From: Veillonella ratti
GTDB taxonomy: Bacteria; Bacillota; Negativicutes; Veillonellales; Veillonellaceae
Assembly (NCBI RefSeq): GCF_003992115.1
Contig: NZ_RQUX01000001.1
Coordinates: forward strand, 124,001-188,000
Direction of reading: 5' to 3'
Length of the DNA: 64,000 nt
The notes under the pieces were generated by a model. That model was not told where the DNA came from. It did no database searches and saw nothing but the letters and a program-made list of their open reading frames with translations. Positions 35,890-45,034 of the stretch are shown here, piece after piece. A program made the translations under genes and the position numbers. Position 1 is the stretch's first letter, and every line of letters begins with the position of its first letter.

Positions 35890-36903
35890 ATGATTATTAC
35901 ATTGAAGGAAAATGCTACACCGGAGAAAGTTCAAGAGTTACGCCAAAAATTAGAGGCCCAAGGGATTACGTTACATCCAAGCCAAGGCGACAACTACTCA
36001 TTAATCGGCCTCATCGGCGATACCTCACTCGTAGACAAGCGCCAAATTGAATCGCTAGACTTTGTTGAAAAAGTAACACGCATTCAAGAACCGTTCAAAA
36101 AAGCTAATCGCAAATTCCATCCGGAGGACACCATCGTAGACGTAAGTGGCGTAAAAATTGGGGGCGGCCACTTCGCTATTATGGCCGGTCCTTGCTCCGT
36201 CGAAACACCGGAACAAGTGCTGGCAACGGCAAGAGCGGTCAAAGAAGCTGGCGCTACTATTCTTCGTGGCGGTGCGTTCAAACCGCGTACTTCGCCATAC
36301 TCCTTCCAAGGTATGGGTCCTGAAGGCTTGCATTTATTGGAACTGGCAAAAAAAGAAACGGGCCTGCCTATCGTATCCGAAGTCATGGATCCATCCCAGT
36401 TGCAGTACTTCGATAATGTAGACATGCTTCAAATCGGCGCCCGCAATATGCAAAACTTCACCTTACTTAAAGAGGTAGGCAAATTAAAGAAACCGGTTCT
36501 TCTTAAACGTGGCTTATCCGCAACTTATGAAGAATGGTTGATGGCTGCGGAATACATCATGAGCGAAGGCAATACACAAATCGTACTTTGCGAACGAGGC
36601 ATTCGAACTTTCGAAACGAAAACCCGTAATACCCTTGATGTAACGGCGATTCCAATGATTCATGAGCTCAGTCATTTACCGATTATTATGGACCCGAGCC
36701 ACGCTGCCGGCATGAGCCGCATGGTTCGACCTTTATCCCTCGCTTCCACCGGTGGCGGTGCGGATGGTCTCATGATTGAAGTTCATATTGATCCGGCCAA
36801 AGCGCTTTGCGACGGTCCGCAAGCTTTACGTCCCGATCAGTTTGCGTCCCTCACCAAAGATGTTTTCGCTATGCGCGAAATTGTTACCGGTCAAAAAGCT
36901 TAA
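35890..36903 (+). CDS. aroF: 3-deoxy-7-phosphoheptulonate (DAHP) synthase, type I-beta with N-terminal regulatory domain
   Basis: A 338-residue enzyme condensing phosphoenolpyruvate and erythrose 4-phosphate, the entry to the shikimate pathway. Residues 1-70 form the ferredoxin-like domain found in Thermotoga-type enzymes, where it mediates feedback by aromatic amino acids. Barrel motifs are [40 protein letters not shown] and DPSHAAG. The ATG at 35890 has GAGGAG upstream; an upstream start would add about 20 unrelated residues. Confidence 0.95.
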   Translation: MIITLKENATPEKVQELRQKLEAQGITLHPSQGDNYSLIGLIGDTSLVDKRQIESLDFVEKVTRIQEPFKKANRKFHPEDTIVDVSGVKIGGGHFAIMAGPCSVETPEQVLATARAVKEAGATILRGGAFKPRTSPYSFQGMGPEGLHLLELAKKETGLPIVSEVMDPSQLQYFDNVDMLQIGARNMQNFTLLKEVGKLKKPVLLKRGLSATYEEWLMAAEYIMSEGNTQIVLCERGIRTFETKTRNTLDVTAIPMIHELSHLPIIMDPSHAAGMSRMVRPLSLASTGGGADGLMIEVHIDPAKALCDGPQALRPDQFASLTKDVFAMREIVTGQKA

Positions 36904-36942
36904 TTAAGACCCGTTAATTGATACCCAGTAAAAGGAGTTACC

Positions 36943-38025
36943 ATGGAACGTATTCATATCGAAGCCTCCACTGCCTACGATGTCATCATTGAAGACGGGG
37001 TTTTACAACATATAATAGAATATATTAAGCCCCTTAAGGGCCCCTGCCCGACCATGCTCGTCAGTGATGACCGAGTAGCTCCGCATTATGCAGCGCTTGT
37101 CAAAAAGCAACTCACCGCGGCGGGCTATACGGTATATGAATACGTATTCCCTCATGGTGAAACAGAAAAAAACGCTGCGCGACTATTGGATTTAGTGGAA
37201 TTTATGGCGGCCAAAGCGCTGACCCGTAAGGATTTACTTATCGCCTTAGGCGGCGGTGTAGTCGGTGATATGGCGGGTTTTGCGGCGGCCACCTATTTAC
37301 GGGGCATCGACTATATCCAGATGCCTACATCCCTATTGGCTGCAGTGGATTCATCTGTTGGCGGTAAAACGGCCGTTAATTTAAAAGCCGGCAAAAATCT
37401 TTGGGGCGCTTTTAAACAGCCGATTTTAGTACTCTGTGACCCAACTGCACTTAGCACTTTGCCCGCCGATGAATTCAGTAACGGCTGCGGTGAAGTCATT
37501 AAATACGGCATGCTCGGTTATCCCGATTTACTGGCTGATTTAATGACTAATCCCTTACGTCAAGATGACCTTCCCCATATTGAAGCGATTATCGCCCTAT
37601 GCGTGAAAGCCAAAGCAAAAATTGTCAGCGCCGATGAAAAAGAATCAGGCGTCAGAGCTTTGCTCAACTTTGGCCACACGTTTGGTCACGGTATCGAGCT
37701 TTGCAGTGAATTTTCCGTAAAACACGGTATGGCTGTCAGTATCGGCATGGCCCTCATGATGCGTGCCGCTTTTAAAAACGGACACATCAGTGAAACCGAA
37801 TTAAATAACTTTTTAAATCTACTGGCCGCTCATAATTTGCCGATTAACACGACTATCAGTATTAACGAACTGTTAGAGGCCGCTTTACATGACAAAAAAA
37901 GTCACGGCCAAACTATTACCATTATTTATCCGAATCGTTGGGGGCAGTGCGAACTTCGCACCATACCACACAGCGAATTAGCCAATTACGCCATAAAGGA
38001 GGTAAAACACCATGGTGCCAACTAA
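36943..38025 (+). CDS. aroB: 3-dehydroquinate synthase
   Basis: A 360-residue NAD- and metal-dependent cyclase making 3-dehydroquinate from DAHP. Motifs: PHGETEKN, ALGGGVVGDMAGFAAATYLRG, PTSLLAAVDSSVGGKTAVN and NFGHTFGHGIE, which holds metal-binding histidines. AAAGGAG precedes the ATG. Its last 14 bases overlap the start of aroA. Confidence 0.96.
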   Translation: MERIHIEASTAYDVIIEDGVLQHIIEYIKPLKGPCPTMLVSDDRVAPHYAALVKKQLTAAGYTVYEYVFPHGETEKNAARLLDLVEFMAAKALTRKDLLIALGGGVVGDMAGFAAATYLRGIDYIQMPTSLLAAVDSSVGGKTAVNLKAGKNLWGAFKQPILVLCDPTALSTLPADEFSNGCGEVIKYGMLGYPDLLADLMTNPLRQDDLPHIEAIIALCVKAKAKIVSADEKESGVRALLNFGHTFGHGIELCSEFSVKHGMAVSIGMALMMRAAFKNGHISETELNNFLNLLAAHNLPINTTISINELLEAALHDKKSHGQTITIIYPNRWGQCELRTIPHSELANYAIKEVKHHGAN

Positions 38026-39379
38026 TCCATCTGAATTTGAAGCAACCAAAACTGCGACTGTCCATTCTGAATCCGTTACCGTAACCGGAGCCATTCCAAC
38101 CGGTACCATTGCGGCCATTCCGGCCAAGGCCCACGCTCATCGTGCCTTGATTGCCGCTGCTTTGGCGGACAGCCCGTCCAGTTTACTCATTGCACACTAT
38201 TCAGAAGATATTGACGCCACTATTGCCTCTTTGCGTGGCTTAGGTGCTACTATTGAGAAAACAGAGAGCGGGGTTACTGTCACACCCATCCCCGAAAACC
38301 AAAAACACGGCACCATTGATGCTCACGAATCAGGTACTACCTTGCGCTTACTCTTATCGGTAGGTTCCGCCATTTGTGATACTACCGATGTAACCGCAGC
38401 CGGTCGTTTACCGGATCGCCCGTTGGAGCCTTTAAAAAGCCAATTGGAAGCTCATGGCATCACCTTTTCGGCAGCTAAGCCGCCATTTACCATTAGCGGT
38501 CATTTAACAGGTGGGCTTTTTGAAATGGTAGGCAATGTGAGCAGTCAATTTTTTTCCGGTCTCTTATTGGCCTCACCAAAACTAGATGAAGATACCTTAA
38601 TAAACAGCACAACACCGTTACAATCCCGCGATTATGTGACGTTGACACGTCATGTCATGGCGGATTTTGGCGTTACCGCCTATACCTCTGACGACGGCAA
38701 CAGTTTTACGGTTCCCAAAGGGCAACATTACCGCGGCCTCGAAAATTATCCCATCGAAGGCGACTGGTCAAACAGTGCCATTTGGCTCGTAGCCGCCGCC
38801 ATCACCGGCCAACCGCTTACCATCACTAATTTGCAACCCGATTCGACACAGGCGGATCGACGCATCTTAGATATTGTTGACTGCGCCGGCACCACCGTGG
38901 AATGGCAAACAGAAGACGGTACCGTTGTTGAAGATGATGAATTGGACAAAATTAAAGTACCGCTACGCCTTCATTGTGAAGGTCGCGCCATCGACCCTAT
39001 AACGGTTGATTTAGAGCAATGTCCTGACTTATTGCCTGTTTTAGCGGCCTTAGCCTGCAGTATCGAAGGGGAAAGCTGGTTTATCAACGGCGAACGATTG
39101 CGTCTTAAAGAATCAGACCGCTTATTAGCCGTTCGTGATTTGGTGAGAACTTTAGGCGGCACCGCTCACATTGAGGGAGATAATCTCTACATTAACGGCA
39201 CCGGAAGTCTTACCGGCGGCACCGTTACTTCCCACAATGACCATCGTCTCGTTATGGCCGCTACACTCATGGCGCTATACAGCGATGATCCGATTACGAT
39301 TACCGACAGTCAGGCCATCAATAAATCTTATCCGCTATTCTTCAGCCATTGGAATCAATTAGGCGGTCACGCCAAATAA
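38012..39379 (+). CDS. aroA: 3-phosphoshikimate 1-carboxyvinyltransferase (EPSP synthase)
   Basis: A 455-residue enzyme joining shikimate 3-phosphate and phosphoenolpyruvate. The active-site stretch reads IPAKAHAHRALI: Lys39 and Arg44 align with the catalytic Lys22 and Arg27 of E. coli, but the serine after the lysine is replaced by Ala40. Other motifs are ESGTTLRLLL, GRLPDRPLEPL, SSQFFSGLL, RLRLKESDRLLAV and HNDHRLVMAA. The N-terminal 25 residues are an extension relative to the compact enzyme. Overlap with aroB implies coupled translation. Confidence 0.94.
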   Translation: MVPTNPSEFEATKTATVHSESVTVTGAIPTGTIAAIPAKAHAHRALIAAALADSPSSLLIAHYSEDIDATIASLRGLGATIEKTESGVTVTPIPENQKHGTIDAHESGTTLRLLLSVGSAICDTTDVTAAGRLPDRPLEPLKSQLEAHGITFSAAKPPFTISGHLTGGLFEMVGNVSSQFFSGLLLASPKLDEDTLINSTTPLQSRDYVTLTRHVMADFGVTAYTSDDGNSFTVPKGQHYRGLENYPIEGDWSNSAIWLVAAAITGQPLTITNLQPDSTQADRRILDIVDCAGTTVEWQTEDGTVVEDDELDKIKVPLRLHCEGRAIDPITVDLEQCPDLLPVLAALACSIEGESWFINGERLRLKESDRLLAVRDLVRTLGGTAHIEGDNLYINGTGSLTGGTVTSHNDHRLVMAATLMALYSDDPITITDSQAINKSYPLFFSHWNQLGGHAK

Positions 39380-39413
39380 TATACTATCTAACCTTTCAAA
39401 ACAGGAGACACTT

Positions 39414-40508
39414 ATGAGTTCAAGTTTTGGTAAAAATCTTACTATTTCCGTATTCGGGGCCTCCCACGGCAAGGCTATCGGCGCCGTAGTCGACGGTCTG
39501 CCATGCGGTGTAACCGTCGATGAAGCGGCCTTGGCCCGCTTTATGAAACGCCGTGCCCCGGGGCAAAGTTTAATTACCACCCAACGTAAAGAAGCGGATC
39601 ATCCCGTATTTCTAAGCGGCCTCGTAGACGGCCAACTCAGTGGTTCACCACTTGCCTTTTATATCGAAAACACGAATCAGCATTCTAAAGACTATAATAA
39701 TTTACGTGATATACCGCGCCCATCCCATGCTGACTATACGGCGCGTATGCGTTATGGTGAAAAAGTAGACATGCGCGGTGGCGGTCATTTCTCGGGGCGC
39801 CTCACGGCCCCACTCTGTTGTGCCGGTGGCATTGCCTTACAAATTCTAAAACAAAAAGGCATTGAACTCGGTGCCCATTTAAAACAGATTGGCTCGGTAC
39901 AAGATACCACTATGAGCTTCACCGAACCGGATATGGCGGCACTTCAAAAAGTAAGCCACGAAACCGTAGCCATGGTATCCGCTCAGGCACGCCTTAAAGC
40001 AATTACCTATATTGATGAATTACGCCAAGAGGGTGATTCTACGGGCGGCATTATAGAGCTGTTTGCTACGGGGCTGCCGGCGGGCCTTGGGAATCCGAAT
40101 TTTGACGGCATTGAAAATCGTCTTAGCCGTGCCCTTTTTGGTATTCCCGGCGTTAAAGGCGTTGCTTTCGGCAGCGGTTTTGACGGTTGCCTCGACCGCG
40201 GTTCCAATCAGAACGATCCGTTCCGTTTAGAAAACGGCAAAGTTCGCACCTTAAACAATAATAGCGGCGGCATCCAAGGCGGTATTACCAACGGCATGCC
40301 ACTCGTCCTCAAAGTGGGCATGAAGCCGACTGCCTCTATTGCCAAAGTACAGCCAAGCTTCAGTTATGAAGCAGCTGCCAATACGGATTTACAGATTAAA
40401 GGTCGTCATGATCCTTGCATCGCCGTTCGTGCCGTGCCGGTTGTTGAAGCTGTCACCGCCTTAGTCCTATTAGATTTTCTCTTAGATAACACTATTGAAC
40501 TTGATTAA
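39414..40508 (+). CDS. aroC: Chorismate synthase
   Basis: A 364-residue flavin-dependent enzyme that makes chorismate from EPSP. Motifs: SVFGASHGKAIGAVVDGLP, GKVRTLNNNSGGIQGGIT and GRHDPCIAVRAVPVVEA near the C-terminus. AGGAG lies before the ATG. It is in the aro operon, 34 bases after aroA. Confidence 0.96.
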   Translation: MSSSFGKNLTISVFGASHGKAIGAVVDGLPCGVTVDEAALARFMKRRAPGQSLITTQRKEADHPVFLSGLVDGQLSGSPLAFYIENTNQHSKDYNNLRDIPRPSHADYTARMRYGEKVDMRGGGHFSGRLTAPLCCAGGIALQILKQKGIELGAHLKQIGSVQDTTMSFTEPDMAALQKVSHETVAMVSAQARLKAITYIDELRQEGDSTGGIIELFATGLPAGLGNPNFDGIENRLSRALFGIPGVKGVAFGSGFDGCLDRGSNQNDPFRLENGKVRTLNNNSGGIQGGITNGMPLVLKVGMKPTASIAKVQPSFSYEAAANTDLQIKGRHDPCIAVRAVPVVEAVTALVLLDFLLDNTIELD

Positions 40509-40617
40509 TAATGGTCTAAAATTTAATTAAGGGTAAACTAATATTTTCCTAATTTGCGACTACCTATTATAGTCGGTACCGAAATACACATTTCCAGTGA
40601 ACGGAAAGGATATTATT

Positions 40618-41877
40618 ATGAATCATACTTCTACGCTGACCCCTTTTGGCCTCTTGGGCAAAACCTTGGGACACAGCTATTCGCCACAAATTCATAAGGC
40701 TCTCGGCAATCCCGACTATGTGCTGTACGAACGAGCTCCTCAAGAATTAACCGAGTTCTTAGGTCAATCCGAACTGAAGGGCCTAAACGTTACCATTCCG
40801 TATAAAAAAGATGTCATGAGTGCCTGTCACACTTTATCTGACGCGGCCAAACATATCGGGGCCGTCAACACCATGGTACGCCAAGCCGACAATACATGGT
40901 ATGGTCACAATACGGACTACGATGGTTTCATCTACATGTTGGAACGAGCCGGCATCCACATCAAAAATCAAAAAGTTGTCGTTTTAGGTGATGGTGCGAC
41001 AGCCCATACGATTCATGTGGCCCTAACCGATTTGGGAGCCAAAGAGATTAGCCATCTTTCCCGTAAAACAGCACCTTTTTATAGTGACGCCAAAAGCTAT
41101 GGGGCCGATGCCGATGTACTCATCAATGCCACGCCGGTCGGTACTTTTCCGAATTGCCCGGATAGCTTAATTTCATTGGATGATTTTCCTAAACTCAAAG
41201 GCGTAGCCGATGTGATTTATAACCCTTATCGCACGGCTCTTCTTATAGAAGCGGAGAAACACGGCATTCCTTATACCGATGGTCTCCCCATGCTCGTAGG
41301 GCAGGCGGTAGCGGCGGCTAAGCTATTTATGCAAAAAGAGTTTCCACCGGAAGCAACGGAAACTATCATTCGTCAAATGCGTCATGCCCAGGAAAATATT
41401 ATTCTCATCGGCATGCCCGGTGTAGGCAAAACAACTATCGCCACCGCTCTCGCGGAACGCTTACAGCGACCGCTCATCGACTGTGATGATGTATTTGAAG
41501 AACGGTACTGTCATCCCGGCGAATATATTAAAACCTATGGGGAAGCCCAATTTCGTGAAAAAGAAACGGCCCTCCTCACCGAACTTTGCAAAACCACCGG
41601 AGCCATTATTGCCACCGGCGGCGGCGTTGTAACTCAACCGGTTAATTATCCTATTTTGCGCCAAAACGGTCGTATCTATTGGCTTCGCCGTCCCCTTGAG
41701 AAATTAGCCGTTGACAGTCGTCCGCTTTCACAGGGGGGACTGGAGCGCTTAGAATCTTTATATACTGTAAGAGAACCACTGTACGAAGCCTTTTCACAAT
41801 GTAGTTTGGACATAAGCGATCCGGATACCGGCGCTGCTCAGATTGAGGAGGAATATCATGCACATTTTAATTCTTAA
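40618..41877 (+). CDS. aroEK: Bifunctional shikimate dehydrogenase - shikimate kinase
   Basis: A 419-residue fusion. Residues 1-255 are shikimate dehydrogenase: GHSYSPQIHKAL, LKGLNVTIPYKKDV with the catalytic lysine, GAVNTM, a Rossmann loop VLGDGATAHT and NATPVGTFP. Residues 262-419 are shikimate kinase: Walker A GMPGVGKTT, DCDDVFEE, FREKE and GGGVV. The two halves catalyse consecutive steps. ATG at 40618 has GAAAGGA upstream. The 109-base gap after aroC contains a small CGACTA..TAGTCG hairpin only. The 3' end overlaps aroQ by 20 bases. Confidence 0.94.
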   Translation: MNHTSTLTPFGLLGKTLGHSYSPQIHKALGNPDYVLYERAPQELTEFLGQSELKGLNVTIPYKKDVMSACHTLSDAAKHIGAVNTMVRQADNTWYGHNTDYDGFIYMLERAGIHIKNQKVVVLGDGATAHTIHVALTDLGAKEISHLSRKTAPFYSDAKSYGADADVLINATPVGTFPNCPDSLISLDDFPKLKGVADVIYNPYRTALLIEAEKHGIPYTDGLPMLVGQAVAAAKLFMQKEFPPEATETIIRQMRHAQENIILIGMPGVGKTTIATALAERLQRPLIDCDDVFEERYCHPGEYIKTYGEAQFREKETALLTELCKTTGAIIATGGGVVTQPVNYPILRQNGRIYWLRRPLEKLAVDSRPLSQGGLERLESLYTVREPLYEAFSQCSLDISDPDTGAAQIEEEYHAHFNS

Positions 41878-42298
41878 CGGCCCCAATATTAATCTGTTAG
41901 GTTTAAGAGAGCCGGATATTTACGGTTCTGAAACGTATGAACAGCTCGTTCAAATGATCCGCCAACATGCGCATGATCGTCATATCGCGGTTAGTTTTTA
42001 TCAGAGTAATCACGAAGGCAGCTTGGTAGACCGAATTCAGGCGGCCCATAATGACGCCGAAGCCATCATTATCAATCCGGCCGCTTATACGCATACATCA
42101 ATAGCTATTCTTGACGCCTTAAAAGCGATTGGCCTCCCTACGGTGGAAGTGCACATCTCCAATCCTGATGAACGAGAAAGCTTCCGTCATTTCTCCTATG
42201 TAAGCGAATATGCTGAAAAAACCATCAAAGGCCATGGTCTTAAAGGCTATATCGAAGCCATGGATTATCTTATTGATACGTATGGCGATAAAGAATAA
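41858..42298 (+). CDS. aroQ: 3-dehydroquinate dehydratase, type II
   Basis: A 146-residue dodecameric dehydratase acting between AroB and AroE. LNGPNINLLGLREPDIYG holds the catalytic tyrosine region; YQSNHEGSLVDRIQ, NPAAYTHTS and VEVHISNPDERESFRH are family motifs. GAGGAGG precedes the ATG at 41858. It completes the seven activities of the shikimate pathway in one operon. Confidence 0.96.
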   Translation: MHILILNGPNINLLGLREPDIYGSETYEQLVQMIRQHAHDRHIAVSFYQSNHEGSLVDRIQAAHNDAEAIIINPAAYTHTSIAILDALKAIGLPTVEVHISNPDERESFRHFSYVSEYAEKTIKGHGLKGYIEAMDYLIDTYGDKE

Positions 42299-42336
42299 GA
42301 CACCTTTTACGGCCTGATAAAAATTCAATAATTACA

Positions 42337-42386
42337 AAAAAGAGGTTTGAAGATGAGCCATGGTGCTCAACTTCAAACCTCTTTTC
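42337..42386 (+). terminator. Intrinsic terminator of the aromatic operon
   Basis: AAAGAGGTTTGAAG pairs with CTTCAAACCTCTTT, with an inner GAGC-CATG-GTGCTC stem, and TTTT follows. It is 40 bases after the aroQ stop. Confidence 0.88.
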
Positions 42387-42520
42387 CGGTATATAAACTT
42401 TTGTGGTAAGTTTGTTTAGTAAGTTTTAAGTATGATAATTCGTTTAGTACTCGCTTTAGTACTTGTTTCTATAGGATAAGTTGTTAGTGTAAAACTGATT
42501 TCTTCTCTTCTTTGTCAACT

Positions 42521-42699
42521 CCCCAAACCCAGCCCCCGCTGCAGTTTGGGGAATAATTTCAACCAAATCAAAGCCTGACGATAAAACTGTTTCATTTAAA
42601 ACGAGATTGTCACATCCACATATATTTTTACAATAATAATGCCTACGTTATATACGGCCGATATCTGTATATAACGTAAAATATATTGTTTTAAATGAA
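42521..42699. repeat. Inverted repeats in the aroQ-cysE convergent gap
   Basis: The gap 42387-42690 has no gene. It holds CCCCAAAC..GTTTGGGG near 42522-42551 and ACGTTATATAC..GTATATAACGT at 42645-42677. The latter is enclosed by TCATTTAAAAC (42590-42600) and GTTTTAAATGA (42689-42699), whose right arm overlaps the cysE stop. No T-run follows, so plain termination is doubtful. Confidence 0.5.
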
Positions 42700-43326
42700 C
42701 CAAGCCATGTCGTCGGTCATATTCTTTGGTGTGAAGGCTACTTTATGCCGCGGCATATGTTTACGTGAGTGGCTGTCCACCAAGTGAATCGTCGAACGAA
42801 TCTTGCGTACAACGATGTTTTCAGGTTCCGTTTCATAGATGACCACATTCTCAGGTACATCACGTTTAATAACCAGATTACAGCCTATCCGGCTACCGCT
42901 GCCTACCATAATGTCGCCCAGTACTTTAGTACCGGCGCCGATAAGCACGTCGTCACCGACCGTTGGATGGCGTTTCACGCGTCTTGAGCTCATGCCGCCC
43001 AATGTTACGCCGTGGAACAAGGTTACATTATCGCCAACAATGGCAGTTTCACCGATTACGACACCCATGCCGTGATCAATGAATAAACCTTTACCGATTT
43101 GTGCGCCCGGATGGATTTCAATCCCCGTCGCATTACGCGAATGCAGTGCCACGCGTCTGGCCAATAATTTGTAACCATGTTTATACAAACGATGGGCAAA
43201 GAAATGCCAGAACAAAGCTGTTATATGCGGATAGGTCCACAATACCATCAATACTGATGTGGCAGCCGGATCTGAATCCATAACGCGCTTAATATTATAG
43301 CGAATCGCTTGCCAAAGTTCTTTCAT
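42691..43326 (-). CDS. cysE: Serine O-acetyltransferase
   Basis: A 211-residue left-handed beta-helix acetyltransferase making O-acetylserine. GIEIHPGAQIGKGLFIDHG holds the catalytic histidine region; GVTLGG, hexapeptide repeats (VGDDVLIGAGTKVLGD) and NLVIKRDVPEN follow. It lies downstream of cysK on the same strand with a 129-base gap, so it is likely in the Cys T-box transcript. Confidence 0.94.
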   Translation of the reverse strand: MKELWQAIRYNIKRVMDSDPAATSVLMVLWTYPHITALFWHFFAHRLYKHGYKLLARRVALHSRNATGIEIHPGAQIGKGLFIDHGMGVVIGETAIVGDNVTLFHGVTLGGMSSRRVKRHPTVGDDVLIGAGTKVLGDIMVGSGSRIGCNLVIKRDVPENVVIYETEPENIVVRKIRSTIHLVDSHSRKHMPRHKVAFTPKNMTDDMAWFI

Positions 43327-43455
43327 ACATCCTCCCGGCCGGTATTCCCCCAGCCCCTAAATATCTATGGCCATATAGCTGGCCGTTCATCTCTCTTCAA
43401 GCTAAACCTAAGTCAACCTATGGTCGTTCCCCCGAACGATTATATCGTCAGATGC

Positions 43456-44385
43456 TTAGGCTTTTACATATTCAACATCATCAAATTCAAGCATGGATAA
43501 GTATTTTTCAACTCCGTCCGGAGCAATAGCTACTACAGGCACGCCAGGGTTTTTAGCGGCTAAGTCTTTAGCTGCTTTAATAGCTGCGCCGGCAGAAATA
43601 CCGATGCTGATACCGCTTTCGCGCATGAAAGTCTGTACTTGAGCGATAGCGTCATCATCAGTTACGGTTACGACTTCATCCATAAGGGATTGGTCGAAGT
43701 TTTCAGGAATGAAACCGGCACCGATACCTTGGATTTTATGAGCGCCACCTTTGCCTTCGGAAATCATTGGGGAACCTGCCGGTTCAACCGCAACAGCTTT
43801 CACATTAGCATTGTGTTCTTTCAATTTACGAGCCACACCGGTGAAAGTACCGCCTGTACCTACGCCGGCAACGACGATGCCCACATTAGGAACTTGTTCA
43901 ATAATTTCAGTAGCTGTTGTTTCGTAGTGAATGCCAGGGTTAGCAGGGTTTACGAACTGTCCCAAAGTTACAGCACTTGGGTTAGCATCAAGAATTTCCT
44001 GAGCTTTGGCCAAAGCACCTTTCATACCGGTTGCTTTTGGAGTCAAAATCAACTGAGCACCATAAGCTTTTACCAATTCACGACGTTCTTTACTCATGCT
44101 TTCAGGCATCAAGATTACAACTTTAATACCTAAAACAGCACCGAGCATAGCAAGGGCGATACCGGTATTACCGGACGTTGCTTCTACCAAGATAGTGTCA
44201 GGTTTAATTAAACCTTTCTGCTGAGCGTCGCGCAACATACCATAAACAGCACGATCTTTAACACTGCCGCCGGCATTGTATTTTTCCAATTTAACAAAAA
44301 CGTTAGAATCTCCAATTTGATATACAGGCGTGTTACCAATCAATTTTAATGTATCATTTACTGGTTTCATACTCATAATATTCAT
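43456..44385 (-). CDS. cysK: Cysteine synthase (O-acetylserine sulfhydrylase)
   Basis: A 309-residue PLP enzyme forming cysteine from O-acetylserine and sulfide. The Schiff-base lysine is in GGSVKDRAVYGML, the phosphate loop is GVGTGGTFTG and TSGNTGIALA binds the substrate. AAAGGA is only about four bases before the ATG at 44385; ATG at 44376 or 44370 is possible. The gene follows a T-box with a Cys specifier, so its expression should rise when tRNA-Cys is uncharged. Confidence 0.95.
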   Translation of the reverse strand: MNIMSMKPVNDTLKLIGNTPVYQIGDSNVFVKLEKYNAGGSVKDRAVYGMLRDAQQKGLIKPDTILVEATSGNTGIALAMLGAVLGIKVVILMPESMSKERRELVKAYGAQLILTPKATGMKGALAKAQEILDANPSAVTLGQFVNPANPGIHYETTATEIIEQVPNVGIVVAGVGTGGTFTGVARKLKEHNANVKAVAVEPAGSPMISEGKGGAHKIQGIGAGFIPENFDQSLMDEVVTVTDDDAIAQVQTFMRESGISIGISAGAAIKAAKDLAAKNPGVPVVAIAPDGVEKYLSMLEFDDVEYVKA

Positions 44386-44417
44386 CGTTCCTTTCTCATA
44401 GAGTCTCTCAGCTCTAA

Positions 44418-44453
44418 TAAAAAAAGCCCTTGGTCACATTTGTGACCAAGGGC
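44418..44453 (-). terminator. T-box terminator upstream of cysK
   Basis: GCCCTTGGTCACA pairs with TGTGACCAAGGGC, then seven Ts on the minus strand. It competes with the T-box antiterminator just upstream. Confidence 0.93.
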
Positions 44454-44745
44454 GATATATCGCGGTTCCACCTTGTTTCATTTGACTGTGCGCACAATCA
44501 AACCTTTGCTGTACTGTTAAACACATATTCTCCGGAGCATTTCACTCCTATCTGTTTAACTCTATACAGATTCGCTATAACGGGCGACCCCCGAATAAGA
44601 CTCCCCTATATGGCTATAGCTTTGCCTTAATAACTCCGAGATGCACTTCCATACACTTCATAAGACCCGCTCTCACCGTCCGGGCTCGCTGCACATACAA
44701 TAGTATATGTACTTTTCTCTTCCTCGTCCTGATTTCTATTCAAAT
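44418..44745 (-). ncRNA. T-box leader, Cys specifier, upstream of cysK-cysE
   Basis: On the minus strand the conserved AAGGTGGAACCGCG (44461-44474) precedes the terminator. Stem I shows AGCGAGCCCGGACGGTGAGAG with the GGTG/AG-bulge pattern, and the specifier region reads GGAAG-TGC-ATCTCGGAG, so the codon is TGC (cysteine). Uncharged tRNA-Cys would stabilise the antiterminator and allow cysK-cysE transcription. The leader starts near 44748. Confidence 0.93.
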
Positions 44746-44754
44746 CATAAACCT

Positions 44755-44783
44755 ACTATAACACTATGAATTAATACTGTCAA
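44755..44783 (-). promoter_or_regulatory. Promoter of the Cys T-box operon
   Basis: TTGACA and TATAGT with a 17-base spacer on the minus strand, directly before the T-box leader. Confidence 0.88.
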
Positions 44784-45005
44784 CAGCGAAATTAAACTTT
44801 TTGATTTTCATCAATTTATTATTGACGAATCTTTGACTCTCTGTTGCATGTACTTTATTTTACTACAACTGTACATTTTTTGCCAGTCCTATTGTATTTT
44901 ATTATTCATTTTACGTTTATTTCCAACGATTTTATCGAGCTTTTTTCAATTTTTGCAATAATTATCAATGCATTACCAAAATAAGCCGCAATGAAAAAAC
45001 AGTCA

Positions 45006-45034
45006 AAGAAAAAACAGTCTATTTTCATAGACTG
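45006..45034 (-). terminator. Intrinsic terminator of the 45 kb RNA candidate
   Basis: CAGTCTAT-GAAA-ATAGACTG followed by six Ts on the minus strand. Confidence 0.88.
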
